From NCBI GenBank assembly GCA_045643425.1, contig JAZUKW010000002.1, positions 1-33,980 of the forward strand: DNA of 33,980 nucleotides, in the 5' to 3' direction. A model generated the notes under the pieces. That model was not told the origin of the DNA. It saw only the letters and a list, made by a program, of their open reading frames with translations, and did no database searches. This document shows positions 23,322-31,385 of this stretch, in pieces (positions within the stretch are counted from its first letter, which is position 1; every line of letters starts with the position of its first letter). The position numbers were made by a program, and so were the translations under genes. This DNA comes from RGIG426 sp045643425 (GTDB taxonomy: Bacteria; Bacillota; Clostridia; Oscillospirales; Acutalibacteraceae).

Positions 23322-24898
23322 CAGCCTAAAACGACGGTTTCGATCTCGGCGGGAGAATCGACGACAAACGTTGCGGCTTCGTTTTCCAGCTCTTCGCGCG
23401 AGCCGTAGCCGAAGGTGACGCCGATCGCGTCCATCGAAAAGTGCTTTGCACCGCGCACGTCGGAGTAGCGGTCGCCGACCATCACGCATTTTTGCGGGTC
23501 GATGCCGGCGGTTTTGCACAGGTAGTCAAGAACCTCGATTTTTTCCGCGCGGGTGTTGTCGAGGTTGCTGCCCACGATGAGGTCGAAATCGTGCGCGACG
23601 CCGAGGTTTTTGAGGATGGTTTCGGAGTAGGCGGTGGGCTTGCAGGTGGCGACGAAAAGGCGGCAGCCGGCGGCGCGCAGCCTGCCGAGCAGCGCGGCGA
23701 TGCCGTCGTAGATTTTGCATTCCAACAGCCCTTTTACCGCATACCGCTCGCGGAAAATGCGGATGGCCTCGAGCGTGTCTTCCTCTTTGACGCCGAGGTA
23801 GTGGGGAAAGCTGTAGCCGAGCGGCGGGCCGATGATTTTATCCAGCTCCGCCTGCGGCGGCTCGGGGTAACCGAGGGTTTTGCACGCGTGCTTGGCGGAG
23901 TTCATAACGCCCTCGCCGGTGTCCACCAGCGTGCCGTCTAAATCGAACAAGACGTAGGGATAGCGCGGCGGGGTTTTCAAAGCGTTTTCGGCGGCGATCA
24001 TCTGCTTGACGCCCTCGGCAAAGGGAATGCGCGGCTCCCAATCGAGCAGGCGCTTCGCCTTGTCGATCGAGGGGTTTAATTGCACGATGCCCTCCGGCTT
24101 CGGCTGCGGTTCGCCGAACGCACATTCGCCGTTTTTGCCGCACAAATCGTACGCTTCGAGGACGAAATCCTTTAAGCGGCGCGTGTCGTCGCCGGCGACG
24201 TTAAAGACGTTGCCCTCGGCGGACAAAACGCCGTCGTACGCCGCCATTTTGGTGATCAGAGCGGCTTCGTCATCGACGTTTAAGAAATTCCACGTGTGCA
24301 TACAGTCGCCCATTTGCATCACGTCGCCCGCCAAAAACGTGCGGATGCAGGACGACATCAGCGTGTGGGGATGATCGCCCACGCCGTAGGTGCTGAAAAT
24401 GCGCAGGTGGATAAAATCGAGCCCGAGCGACGGCGCGAGTGCCGCGCCTTGCAGCCCGAAGGCGAGCTTCGCCTTGCCGTATTCCGACACGGGGTTGCAG
24501 GGCGTGTCCTCGGTGATTTTTTCAAAATGGATGCCGTATTCGGCTTGCGAGCCGGCGAAGATAAACCGCTTGCAGCCGAGCTTTTGTGCGGTTTTCATCA
24601 AGGCGAGCGAGTGATCCACGTTCGCGAAATGCGCGTCGTGGTCATTGCGGTTGTCGCTTTTGGTCGCTGCCCACGCGAAATGGATAAACACGTCAGCGTG
24701 TTCTACTGCGGACAAAAGCGCCGCGTCGTCCGCTCCCAAATCGTAGCGCACGGGGAAAAAGCGGTCGTGTGTGGGGAGCTTGTGGGCGTTTTTGCTTTGC
24801 GTTTGCAGTACGCCGTAGACGGTGTGCCCCTCCGCCAAAAGACGGCGGCAGGCAGCGAGCCCCAAAAAACCGGATGCGCCGGTAACGATGACGGTCAA
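23321..24898 (-). CDS. NAD-dependent sugar epimerase/dehydratase fused to a HAD phosphatase
   Basis: One 525-residue frame joins two enzymes. Residues 1 to about 305 are an extended short-chain dehydrogenase of the GalE/dTDP-glucose dehydratase kind: Rossmann motif GASGFLG (7-13), FAGSQAEYG with catalytic Ser117, and YxxxK at Tyr140/Lys144 in SEYGKAK, then GDCMHTWNFLNVDD. Residues about 313-525 are a Gph-like HAD phosphatase: FDLDGTLVDTG (Asp319, Asp321), VATCKP (Thr418), Lys453 and VGDRYSD (Asp476, Asp480), with a helical cap between. I start at TTG 24898, eight bases after AAGGAGG; the upstream TTG at 24928 has no such site. It is the last gene of the operon. Joint modification and dephosphorylation of a sugar phosphate or nucleotide sugar is inferred; the substrate is unknown. 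Confidence 0.85.
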   Translation of the reverse strand: MTVIVTGASGFLGLAACRRLLAEGHTVYGVLQTQSKNAHKLPTHDRFFPVRYDLGADDAALLSAVEHADVFIHFAWAATKSDNRNDHDAHFANVDHSLALMKTAQKLGCKRFIFAGSQAEYGIHFEKITEDTPCNPVSEYGKAKLAFGLQGAALAPSLGLDFIHLRIFSTYGVGDHPHTLMSSCIRTFLAGDVMQMGDCMHTWNFLNVDDEAALITKMAAYDGVLSAEGNVFNVAGDDTRRLKDFVLEAYDLCGKNGECAFGEPQPKPEGIVQLNPSIDKAKRLLDWEPRIPFAEGVKQMIAAENALKTPPRYPYVLFDLDGTLVDTGEGVMNSAKHACKTLGYPEPPQAELDKIIGPPLGYSFPHYLGVKEEDTLEAIRIFRERYAVKGLLECKIYDGIAALLGRLRAAGCRLFVATCKPTAYSETILKNLGVAHDFDLIVGSNLDNTRAEKIEVLDYLCKTAGIDPQKCVMVGDRYSDVRGAKHFSMDAIGVTFGYGSREELENEAATFVVDSPAEIETVVLG

Positions 24899-24942
24899 GT
24901 GCGCCGCCTCCTTTTTTGTAAAAATCAAGTGAAAATCACGTG

Positions 24943-25965
24943 TCAGCGTTTGACGCGGCCGGAGCCGTCGCCGTTTTTCAGCGCTTCCACCTCGGCAACG
25001 GAGACGCGGTTGAAGTCGCCCTCGATCGAGTGCTTGAGCGCGGAAGCGGCCACCGCAAATTCTACCGCGTTTTGGGTGTCGTCGCCGCGGCGCAGAGCGT
25101 AAATGAGCCCCGCACCGAAGCTGTCGCCGCCGCCGACGCGGTCAACGATATGCAGGTGATAGGTTTTCGAAAAACAGAAGTCGTTTCCGTCGTAGAGAAG
25201 CGCCGCCCAGTCGTTGTCGTCGGCCGAAAAAGAGGAGCGGAGCGTGATCGCGACTTTGTTAAAGCCGAAGCGGTCGCGCAGCTCTTTGGCTACCGCGCAG
25301 TAGCCGTCTTTGGACAGCTTGCCGCCCTCGACGTCGCTTCCCGGAGCGGCGATACCGAACACGTCTTTGGCATCCTCCTCGTTGGCGATACACACGTCCA
25401 CGAACGCGCACAACTCGGTCATAACGGCTTGCGCTTTTTCTTTTGACCACAGTTTTTTGCGATAGTTTAAGTCGCAGGAGACGGTGAGCCCTTTGTCTTT
25501 CGCTGCTTTGCAGGCGGCTTTGCACAGCGCGGCGCACCCGTCGGACAGCGCTGCGGTGATGCCGGTGAAATGGAACCAATCGGCGCCGGCAAAGATCGCA
25601 TCCCAATCAAAATCGGCGGCGGTCGCCTCGGCGATCGCGCTGTTTTTGCGGTCGTAGACGCAGACGCTTCCGCGCTGGGACGCACCTTTTTCCATAAAAT
25701 ACACGCCGACGCGCTCGCCGCCGCGGGCGACGAACGCGGTATCTACCCCGAACGCGCGAAGCGCCGCAAGAGCGCCGTTACCGACCGGGTTTTCCGGCAG
25801 CTTCGACACGAACGCGACGGATTCACCGAAGTTCGCAAGCGACACGGCGACGTTGGCCTCCGCACCGCCGAAGGTGGCGGTCAGGCGGTCGTTTTGGAAA
25901 AGCCGCGTGCCGGAATCGGGGGACAAACGGAGCATAATTTCGCCGAACGTAATGACGTTAGCCAT
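24943..25965 (-). CDS. PfkB-family sugar kinase, 2-keto-3-deoxygluconate kinase-like
   Basis: A ribokinase-fold kinase of 340 residues. It begins VITFGEIMLRLSP, the KDG-kinase style start, with the sugar-binding GGAEANVAVSLA at 33-44 and the second PfkB signature DRVGGGDSFGAGLIYA at 275-290, where Asp281 is the catalytic base. CDLNYRKKLW at 164-173 is typical of KdgK relatives. The usual KDG pathway aldolase and isomerase are not nearby; instead it sits 12 bases behind an aldolase gene and 44 bases before the epimerase-HAD gene, so it probably phosphorylates an intermediate of that pathway, perhaps a keto-deoxy sugar acid. An ordinary catabolic KDG kinase is the alternative. The ATG has a GGAGA-type site upstream. 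Confidence 0.88.
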   Translation of the reverse strand: MANVITFGEIMLRLSPDSGTRLFQNDRLTATFGGAEANVAVSLANFGESVAFVSKLPENPVGNGALAALRAFGVDTAFVARGGERVGVYFMEKGASQRGSVCVYDRKNSAIAEATAADFDWDAIFAGADWFHFTGITAALSDGCAALCKAACKAAKDKGLTVSCDLNYRKKLWSKEKAQAVMTELCAFVDVCIANEEDAKDVFGIAAPGSDVEGGKLSKDGYCAVAKELRDRFGFNKVAITLRSSFSADDNDWAALLYDGNDFCFSKTYHLHIVDRVGGGDSFGAGLIYALRRGDDTQNAVEFAVAASALKHSIEGDFNRVSVAEVEALKNGDGSGRVKR

Positions 25966-25977
25966 AAGACAATCTCC

Positions 25978-27552
25978 TTACATCTCGTAATAGGTGGGAG
26001 TGACGAAGCGGAGCTTCATCGTTTTTTCGATCTCTTTGAGCTCGCCTGCGATCAGGCGGTTGCGCGTTTCCGCTTGGCTCGAAAAATCGTGTTCCAGCGT
26101 TTTATCAAAATAGACGTTGCCGCTGTCGGGGGAATAGCCGTCCATCCCGGCAACGGTGGCCTCTTTAATGCCGATGGCTTGCAGAAGCTTTAAGAGCATC
26201 ACGCCGGAGTTGTCGATGATGTCCGCTTTGTCGGAGGCGTAACTGCTGAAATTCACGACGAAGTCGGCTTTTTTCGCCTCTTTCATATTCGACGTGATGA
26301 TGCAGGGAACGTCGGTGTTCTCTTGGATCTTGGCAAAGCGGCGCATATTGCTGCTGAAGATATAGTCGGCTTTGTACTGCCCGCCGTCGAAGTTTAAGGC
26401 GATCACGACGGTGTCGGGCTTTTTAAGCTCCGCTTTTACGGCTTCGGCGTGCTCCGCAATACTTTTGCCGGGGGCAACGACCACGATCTGTTTGCCGGCG
26501 AGGGCGTCGCCGAGCGCCGCGAGGGCGTCGCGGTCATCGAGGAAATTCTCCATATATTCGCGGTAGTATTTTTCGGCTTTATCCTTCGAGAATTTCGCCT
26601 TGTCGTCGTCCGGAATGGATTTGAGAAGTTCCGAAAACGCTTTGACGGTCAACGTGCCGCGCTCCGCCAAATGGATGGCGTAGTTCGGGTGACAGCCGAG
26701 GCTGGCGGAGAGGTAAAGCGGCAGAGAATAGCCCCAGAATTTCGTCTGGTAAATCTCGGTGAGGTATTCGTCCATGATTTCGAGCATCGGCTCCACGCGG
26801 TAGGCGGTGCCGTAGTTCTCGTTCATATACTCGGCGAACAGCTCGAGATTCAAGTTGCCAGCGCCGCGCCCCATACCGAACACACAGCCGTCGATACAGA
26901 TGTCGCGATTCAAGTTCATTTCGACAAGCGCTTCCGAGTTGCCGAACGCCTGCTGGAGATTGTTGTGGGAGTGGTAGCCGAGCGCGATGTTCGGTTTCAT
27001 ATTGTTGTCCGCCAAATGGACGAGGCGGAGGAATTGCTTTTTCTTGATGAGGCCGAAGCTGTCCACAATGGACATGGCGTCCGGCTCGAGCTCGTTGAAT
27101 TTTTCGATACCCTCGATAAACTCTTTGTCCGAGTACATATCGGTTCCGACGAACTGCACGAAGGTCTTGTAGCCTTGTTCTTTTGCGTATTTGACGTATT
27201 TGTAGCCCTCGTCGATCTTCTCTTTTTTGAAGATGACGCGGATGCCGTCGATCGAACTGCCGTCGCAGGGCGCGATACGGTCGAGCGGCACGGGCGCGCT
27301 CATATCCACCATACCGACGTAGAGCATTTTATCGTCTTTCGGGGCGATTAAGTCGGCGATGCAGGCGGTATCCGGGAAGACGGCGCGATCGGGGTCGAAC
27401 GTGTCGCCCTTGATAAAGCCGACCTCGCAGATCTCCACGCCGGTTTGCGCCATTTTTTTGCAGATGCCGCGAATGGCGGCCTCGCCGAATTTCCAATCGT
27501 TGACGTAACCGCCGTCCCGCAGGGTGCAGTCGAGTAACGTGATTTTTTTCAT
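25978..27552 (-). CDS. DRE-TIM aldolase with a C-terminal GT42/DUF115-like domain
   Basis: Residues 1 to about 300 are a metal-dependent aldolase of the HMG-CoA lyase/4-hydroxy-2-oxovalerate aldolase superfamily: LLDCTLRDGGYVNDW with the Arg12-Asp13 pair, the metal ligands in GYHSHNN (His194, His196), and FGMGRGAGN at 225-233. Residues about 354-524 are a second domain not normal for such aldolases. It opens KQIVVVAPGKSIAEHA, continues KADYIFSSNMRR, and has IDNSGVMLLKLLQAIG followed by VAGMDGYS. That order (GxGxS-like loop, dN/SSN segment, SG-helix-AGxD) resembles GT42 sialyltransferases and DUF115 proteins, by eye only. The gene lies between the TPP enzyme (28 bases) and the kinase (12 bases). 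It should make or break a C-C bond next to a keto group; no substrate can be named. Confidence 0.82.
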   Translation of the reverse strand: MKKITLLDCTLRDGGYVNDWKFGEAAIRGICKKMAQTGVEICEVGFIKGDTFDPDRAVFPDTACIADLIAPKDDKMLYVGMVDMSAPVPLDRIAPCDGSSIDGIRVIFKKEKIDEGYKYVKYAKEQGYKTFVQFVGTDMYSDKEFIEGIEKFNELEPDAMSIVDSFGLIKKKQFLRLVHLADNNMKPNIALGYHSHNNLQQAFGNSEALVEMNLNRDICIDGCVFGMGRGAGNLNLELFAEYMNENYGTAYRVEPMLEIMDEYLTEIYQTKFWGYSLPLYLSASLGCHPNYAIHLAERGTLTVKAFSELLKSIPDDDKAKFSKDKAEKYYREYMENFLDDRDALAALGDALAGKQIVVVAPGKSIAEHAEAVKAELKKPDTVVIALNFDGGQYKADYIFSSNMRRFAKIQENTDVPCIITSNMKEAKKADFVVNFSSYASDKADIIDNSGVMLLKLLQAIGIKEATVAGMDGYSPDSGNVYFDKTLEHDFSSQAETRNRLIAGELKEIEKTMKLRFVTPTYYEM

Positions 27553-27580
27553 AGATTTCAGGCTCCTTTCGTAAGAGCGC

Positions 27581-29410
27581 TTATTCTTCTTCCATCAGCG
27601 GGATAAACATTTGCGCTTTCAGCTCTTCCCGCGGCAAAAACGGTGCCAGATCCTCGAGCGGCGGGCTGACGAGCGTGCCGTCCGGCAGGCGTTTGGTGCT
27701 GCTCTTCGGCTCCCACACCTGCGCGGTGTCGGTGAAGATCTCGCAGAACACCGGGCCGTCCGTAGCAAGCGCTTTGTCTACCGCTTCTTTCATTTCGGCG
27801 TTGGAGTGGGCAGAGAGATACGGATAGCCGAACGCTTTAGACAGTTTTTCAAAATCGGGGAACGAGAGGTCGCCCGATTCCTCGCCCACGCCGACGAAAT
27901 TCTTGTTAAAGAGGTTCGTTTGGGTGATGCGAATGGAGTGGTAGCCGCGGTTGTTGATGAGGAAAATTTTGATCGGCAGGCGGTTGGTCAGCACGGTTTG
28001 CAGCTCCTGCAAATCCATCATAATACTGCCGTCGCCCTCGAGACAGATCGTTTGTTTTCTGCCGCCGCCGATGCAGGTGCCGATCGCGGCGGGAAGCCCG
28101 TAGCCCATGCTCGCAATGGCGCTGTTGTTCGCCATGCGGCTGCCTTTTTGGATGGCGTAGGCCTGGTTGCCGACCACACAGCACGCGCCGTTGGAGACGG
28201 CGGTGAGGCTGTTTTCCGGAAGACGGTGGCTCAAGTAGTCGATAAACGCATAGACGTTCGCGGTCTCGCCGTTTTCGGCGCGGTGCTTGTCCTGCACGAC
28301 GGGGTAGTCGTTTTTCCAGCGGCGGCAGGTGTCGTTCCATACGCCGCCCGCAAACACCGGGCCGTCGGTGGCGGCATCCACCTTTTCGAGAAAGTCTTTC
28401 GCGTCCGCCCACACGGGATATTCCACGTGGAGCGTCGGTTTTTTGAGCTCGGCGCGATCGACGTCCACCATCATCACTTCGGCGGCACGCGCCCACGTTT
28501 TCCAATTATAGCCCACTTGACGGATGGAAATACGCGTGCCGATCGCCAAAATGAAGTCGGCGTTTTGGATCGCCCAGTTACCGGGACGGTCGCCCATATT
28601 GCCGGCGCGACCGCAGTAAAGCGGGTGGTCGTTTTCGATAAGATCCACCGCGTTCCAATAGGTGACGATCGGGACGTTGAGCTTTTCCGCGACGCGGCGG
28701 AACACGTCGTAGGCGCCGGAAAGACGGATGCCGTAGCCGGCGTGGAACACCGGACGCTCGGCGGATTTCAGCTTTTCGAGAAGCAGGGCGATCGTCGCAT
28801 CCTCCACCGGAGGGGGAAGCAGCGCATCGTCGGCGGCGGGGTCGTACCCCTCCAATTCGTCCGTTTCGATGAAGCCGCCTTGGAAGTTGACGGGAATGTC
28901 CACCCACACGGGGCCGGGACGGCCGGTCGTTGCGAGATGCCACGCCTTTTCGAGAGCGAAGCGGATCTGCTTCGGGTCTTCGATCATCGTGGCGTATTTG
29001 GTCATCGGGGCGACGGATTTCACGATGTCGTATTCCTGGTCGCCCATCGCGCGCAGGGGCGTTTCGGTGTATTGCAGGGCATAGCGGGCGGTGGTATCGT
29101 AGCGCACCTGGCCGCTTATAATGAACATCGGGATAGAATCGAGCCAGCCGCCGACTACGCCGGTGAGCGCGTTGGTACCGCCGGGGCCGGTGGTGACGCA
29201 CACGGCGGCGATCTTGTTGTCGAGACGGGCATACGCCTCCGCCGCGATGGCGCAGGCCTGCTCGTGGTGGTTATAGGTGACGCGCAGCCCCTCTTTGTGG
29301 CCGAGGGCGTCGTTTAAGTGCATCGCACCGCCGCCGACAACGGAAAACGCGTCGGTCACGCCGTGCTCTACGAGAAAGTTTGCTACGTAATCTGCCAAAC
29401 GAATTTTCAT
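27581..29410 (-). CDS. Thiamine diphosphate-dependent acetolactate synthase-like enzyme
   Basis: A 609-residue TPP enzyme of the pyruvate oxidase/acetolactate synthase family. The N-terminal domain has the cofactor-activating Glu50 in NHHEQACAIAAEAYAR and the GPGGTNALTGV loop; the central domain carries AGNMGDRPGNWAIQNADFILAIGTR; the C-terminal TPP motif runs from GDG (459-461) to NN (486-487). It is first of four genes, with a strong promoter. No small regulatory subunit (ilvN) and no ilvC or ilvD are near, and the next genes act on sugars, so branched-chain amino-acid synthesis is unlikely. Related enzymes (YerE type) add a two-carbon unit from pyruvate to a keto-sugar. That role is inferred here from context. 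Confidence 0.85.
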   Translation of the reverse strand: MKIRLADYVANFLVEHGVTDAFSVVGGGAMHLNDALGHKEGLRVTYNHHEQACAIAAEAYARLDNKIAAVCVTTGPGGTNALTGVVGGWLDSIPMFIISGQVRYDTTARYALQYTETPLRAMGDQEYDIVKSVAPMTKYATMIEDPKQIRFALEKAWHLATTGRPGPVWVDIPVNFQGGFIETDELEGYDPAADDALLPPPVEDATIALLLEKLKSAERPVFHAGYGIRLSGAYDVFRRVAEKLNVPIVTYWNAVDLIENDHPLYCGRAGNMGDRPGNWAIQNADFILAIGTRISIRQVGYNWKTWARAAEVMMVDVDRAELKKPTLHVEYPVWADAKDFLEKVDAATDGPVFAGGVWNDTCRRWKNDYPVVQDKHRAENGETANVYAFIDYLSHRLPENSLTAVSNGACCVVGNQAYAIQKGSRMANNSAIASMGYGLPAAIGTCIGGGRKQTICLEGDGSIMMDLQELQTVLTNRLPIKIFLINNRGYHSIRITQTNLFNKNFVGVGEESGDLSFPDFEKLSKAFGYPYLSAHSNAEMKEAVDKALATDGPVFCEIFTDTAQVWEPKSSTKRLPDGTLVSPPLEDLAPFLPREELKAQMFIPLMEEE

Positions 29411-29462
29411 ACTCTTTTCTCCTTACGACCGAAAACACGGTCAGTTTGCCTATACAAAACTT

Positions 29463-29491
29463 ATTATAACACGCGCGTAATAAAAAGACAA
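29463..29491 (-). promoter_or_regulatory. Sigma-A promoter of the TPP-aldolase-kinase-epimerase operon
   Basis: On the - strand: TTGTCT (29491-29486), exactly 17 bases, TATAAT (29468-29463) with an upstream TG that makes an extended -10. The start should be near 29456. The leader of about 46 bases holds a small hairpin, GACCG/CGGTC with loop TGTTTT (29442-29427), four bases before the AAGGAG site. Confidence 0.8.
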
Positions 29492-29500
29492 GCGATTTTC

Positions 29501-29540
29501 GACAAAAAGACATCCCGCGACCGAACGATCGCGGGATGGG
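29501..29540 (-). terminator. Terminator of the dockerin-protease gene
   Basis: CATCCCGCGA (29538-29529 on the - strand) pairs with TCGCGGGATG (29520-29511) around an eight-base loop, followed by TCTTTTTG. It directly precedes the promoter of the next operon. Confidence 0.88.
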
Positions 29541-29546
29541 CGTTTT

Positions 29547-31286
29547 TTATAAGGGGAGACCGGCTAAAAATTTGCGCAGGGTCAGCACATCTTTCATATT
29601 GACCGCGCCGTCGGGGGTGACGTCGGCGTTCTTCTCGTTGACGGTGACGGGGTGCCCCGCGAGGAATTTACGGACGGTCAGCACGTCTTTCATATTGACC
29701 GCGCCGTCGTCGTTAGCATCGCCCCACAGCGAGCCGTCGGCGTTGGTGGGCGGCTCGGTGGAAACGGTGGTCATCGTCGAGGTGGTCGTTGTTGTCGTTT
29801 TGGTGGTCGTTGCCGGGCGGCTTTTCAGCACGGTATAGGCGTGGAGGCGGGGACTCGCTTCATACACCGAGTAGAGGTCGCGCCACCGGCCGCTTTGCAG
29901 GAAAAAGCCCTGCCCTGCCGCGCCGCTGTTGAAGGCGGTCAGGCTGCCGTCCATCTGGATCATTTCGTCCGGCACGCTGACCGTGGCGTACAGCCCTTTT
30001 TGGCAGGACAGCGTAAACACCAGCGAGAACGTTTCGCCCTTTTGCAGCTCCACCGCGCTCGGCAGTTCAACGGTATACAGCCCCGACGTGGCAAACGTGC
30101 CGGAAACGGTGGCGACCTTGGTGCCGCGCGTGGGGTTTTTCGTCGAGGTCAAATTCGTATAGACGTCCAGCGTATACGCGGTGGCGCTGTCGGCATAATG
30201 AAACAGCGAGCCGGCTTTCAAATACTCGTTATCGGCGGCGGTGAACGCGGCGCCGAGCGAGGTCGAGCCGCCGGAGAAGTTGAGGGTGGCGAAGCCGGGC
30301 GCACCGTCGTACTGATAGTTGCGGTCATAGGTGTCCGCGGGGGCGAATTCCATAGAGAATGCGTCGTCGCCTTGGATGGAGACGTCGTAGTAGGAGATCC
30401 AAAACAGACCGTTTTGGCCGAAACTCGGGCCCCACGAGTTTTTGACCAGCCACGCGCCGTCCTTGGCGGGGCGGTGGGAGGCGAGGAAGTTCATACGCGA
30501 GTAATTATCGTCCCACCCGACCAGCGTGACGGCGTGGTTGGCGTTGACGAGATCCGTGTTGCAGTAGGCGAAGGTGTCGGAGTTTAGGAACATCTCGTTA
30601 TAGAACACGGCGGCACCGACCGCTCCGTGAGAGCGGATGGCGGATTTCACGGCGGCGCGGTCGCTGTCGGTCTTGGTGGGCAGCATTTTGGCGTTTTTCA
30701 GGTGAATCACGTCGTTGTAGCACAGGTCCGGCGCAAGACCGGCACCGTGGTTGCTCATCACAAGGGAAAGCGGGGCGATCTCCTCGGCGTGGATGCCGCG
30801 CCAATTCGAGAGGGATTGCGCGGTCAAAAACAGGTTGCACGAGGTCATCATATAGCTGCCGGACAGCGTGAGATAGTCGCCGGCGAGCAGGCCGAGCGGG
30901 TCGGGCGAGCCGTAAAACAGAAAATACGCCAGCGCCCATTCGGAAAAGTCGGTGTTCTTCGGGAAACCGAGGTTTTGGATGGCGTCCGCCTCGGCGCAGG
31001 CGATCGTGGAAAACGCCCAGCAGGCGTTGGTATCTTCTTGACTTTTGGCCGGCGTGACGTAGCCGTAGGTGTCGGCACGATAGGCGGCGGGCAGCGTTTC
31101 GGCACCCGCCAGCAGCGGAGCGCTCGCCGTTCCGGGAGTGAGAGTGAGGCCGCTGTCAACGGTGTCGAGCGGGGCGACGTCCCTGACGGAAAGGGGAAGA
31201 TACCCGGCGGCGGAGGCGGACAACAGCGGGAAGCAAAGCAGCGCCAGCACCGCTATGGCGGTAAGCGCGAGCTTGACAAAACGCAC
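29547..31286 (-). CDS. Secreted papain-like (C1) cysteine protease with type I dockerin
   Basis: A 579-residue exported protease. I start at GTG 31286 (MRFVKLALTAIAVLALL) because AAGGAGG lies eight bases before it; the ATG at 31307 would have that site inside the gene. A signal peptide ends near ASAAGY (about 27). The C1 domain has SQEDTNACWAFS (Gln83, Cys89), NANHAVTLVGWDD (His251) and AWLVKNSWG (Asn283). A beta-rich lectin-like domain follows (about 320-485), then a Thr-rich linker (493-509) and a dockerin (about 522-576) with GDANDDGAVNMKDVL and a second half whose first loop, ADVTPDGAVNMKD, lacks a calcium ligand. It should bind a cohesin scaffold and trim or degrade proteins outside the cell. 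It is a single-gene unit. Confidence 0.93.
   Translation of the reverse strand: MRFVKLALTAIAVLALLCFPLLSASAAGYLPLSVRDVAPLDTVDSGLTLTPGTASAPLLAGAETLPAAYRADTYGYVTPAKSQEDTNACWAFSTIACAEADAIQNLGFPKNTDFSEWALAYFLFYGSPDPLGLLAGDYLTLSGSYMMTSCNLFLTAQSLSNWRGIHAEEIAPLSLVMSNHGAGLAPDLCYNDVIHLKNAKMLPTKTDSDRAAVKSAIRSHGAVGAAVFYNEMFLNSDTFAYCNTDLVNANHAVTLVGWDDNYSRMNFLASHRPAKDGAWLVKNSWGPSFGQNGLFWISYYDVSIQGDDAFSMEFAPADTYDRNYQYDGAPGFATLNFSGGSTSLGAAFTAADNEYLKAGSLFHYADSATAYTLDVYTNLTSTKNPTRGTKVATVSGTFATSGLYTVELPSAVELQKGETFSLVFTLSCQKGLYATVSVPDEMIQMDGSLTAFNSGAAGQGFFLQSGRWRDLYSVYEASPRLHAYTVLKSRPATTTKTTTTTTSTMTTVSTEPPTNADGSLWGDANDDGAVNMKDVLTVRKFLAGHPVTVNEKNADVTPDGAVNMKDVLTLRKFLAGLPL
29581..29709 (-). repeat. Duplicated dockerin half-repeats at DNA level
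   Basis: Two nearly identical 33-base stretches, 29581-29613 and 29677-29709, lie 96 bases apart. They encode the two DGAVNMKDVLT segments of the dockerin and differ at a single base (cacAtc against cacGtc), which points to a recent duplication or gene conversion between the halves. Confidence 0.85.
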
Positions 31287-31316
31287 GATGATCCCCTCCT
31301 TTTTCATAATACAACC

Positions 31317-31345
31317 ACTATAACGAAAAATCGCAAAAATGTCAA
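31317..31345 (-). promoter_or_regulatory. Near-consensus sigma-A promoter of the dockerin protease
   Basis: On the - strand: consensus TTGACA (31345-31340), exactly 17 bases, TATAGT (31322-31317). The start should be near 31310, about 24 bases before the GTG start codon; this leader fits the GTG, and would make the ATG at 31307 almost leaderless. Confidence 0.9.
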
Positions 31346-31353
31346 GAAACGAG

Positions 31354-31380
31354 AAAAAGGCACGTCCGAAGACGTGCCCT
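31354..31380 (-). terminator. Terminator of the sulfhydrylase gene
   Basis: GGCACGTC (31359-31366) pairs with GACGTGCC (31371-31378); on the - strand the loop is TTCG, a stable tetraloop in RNA, and T5 follows (31358-31354). Confidence 0.92.
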
Positions 31381-31385
31381 TTTTC

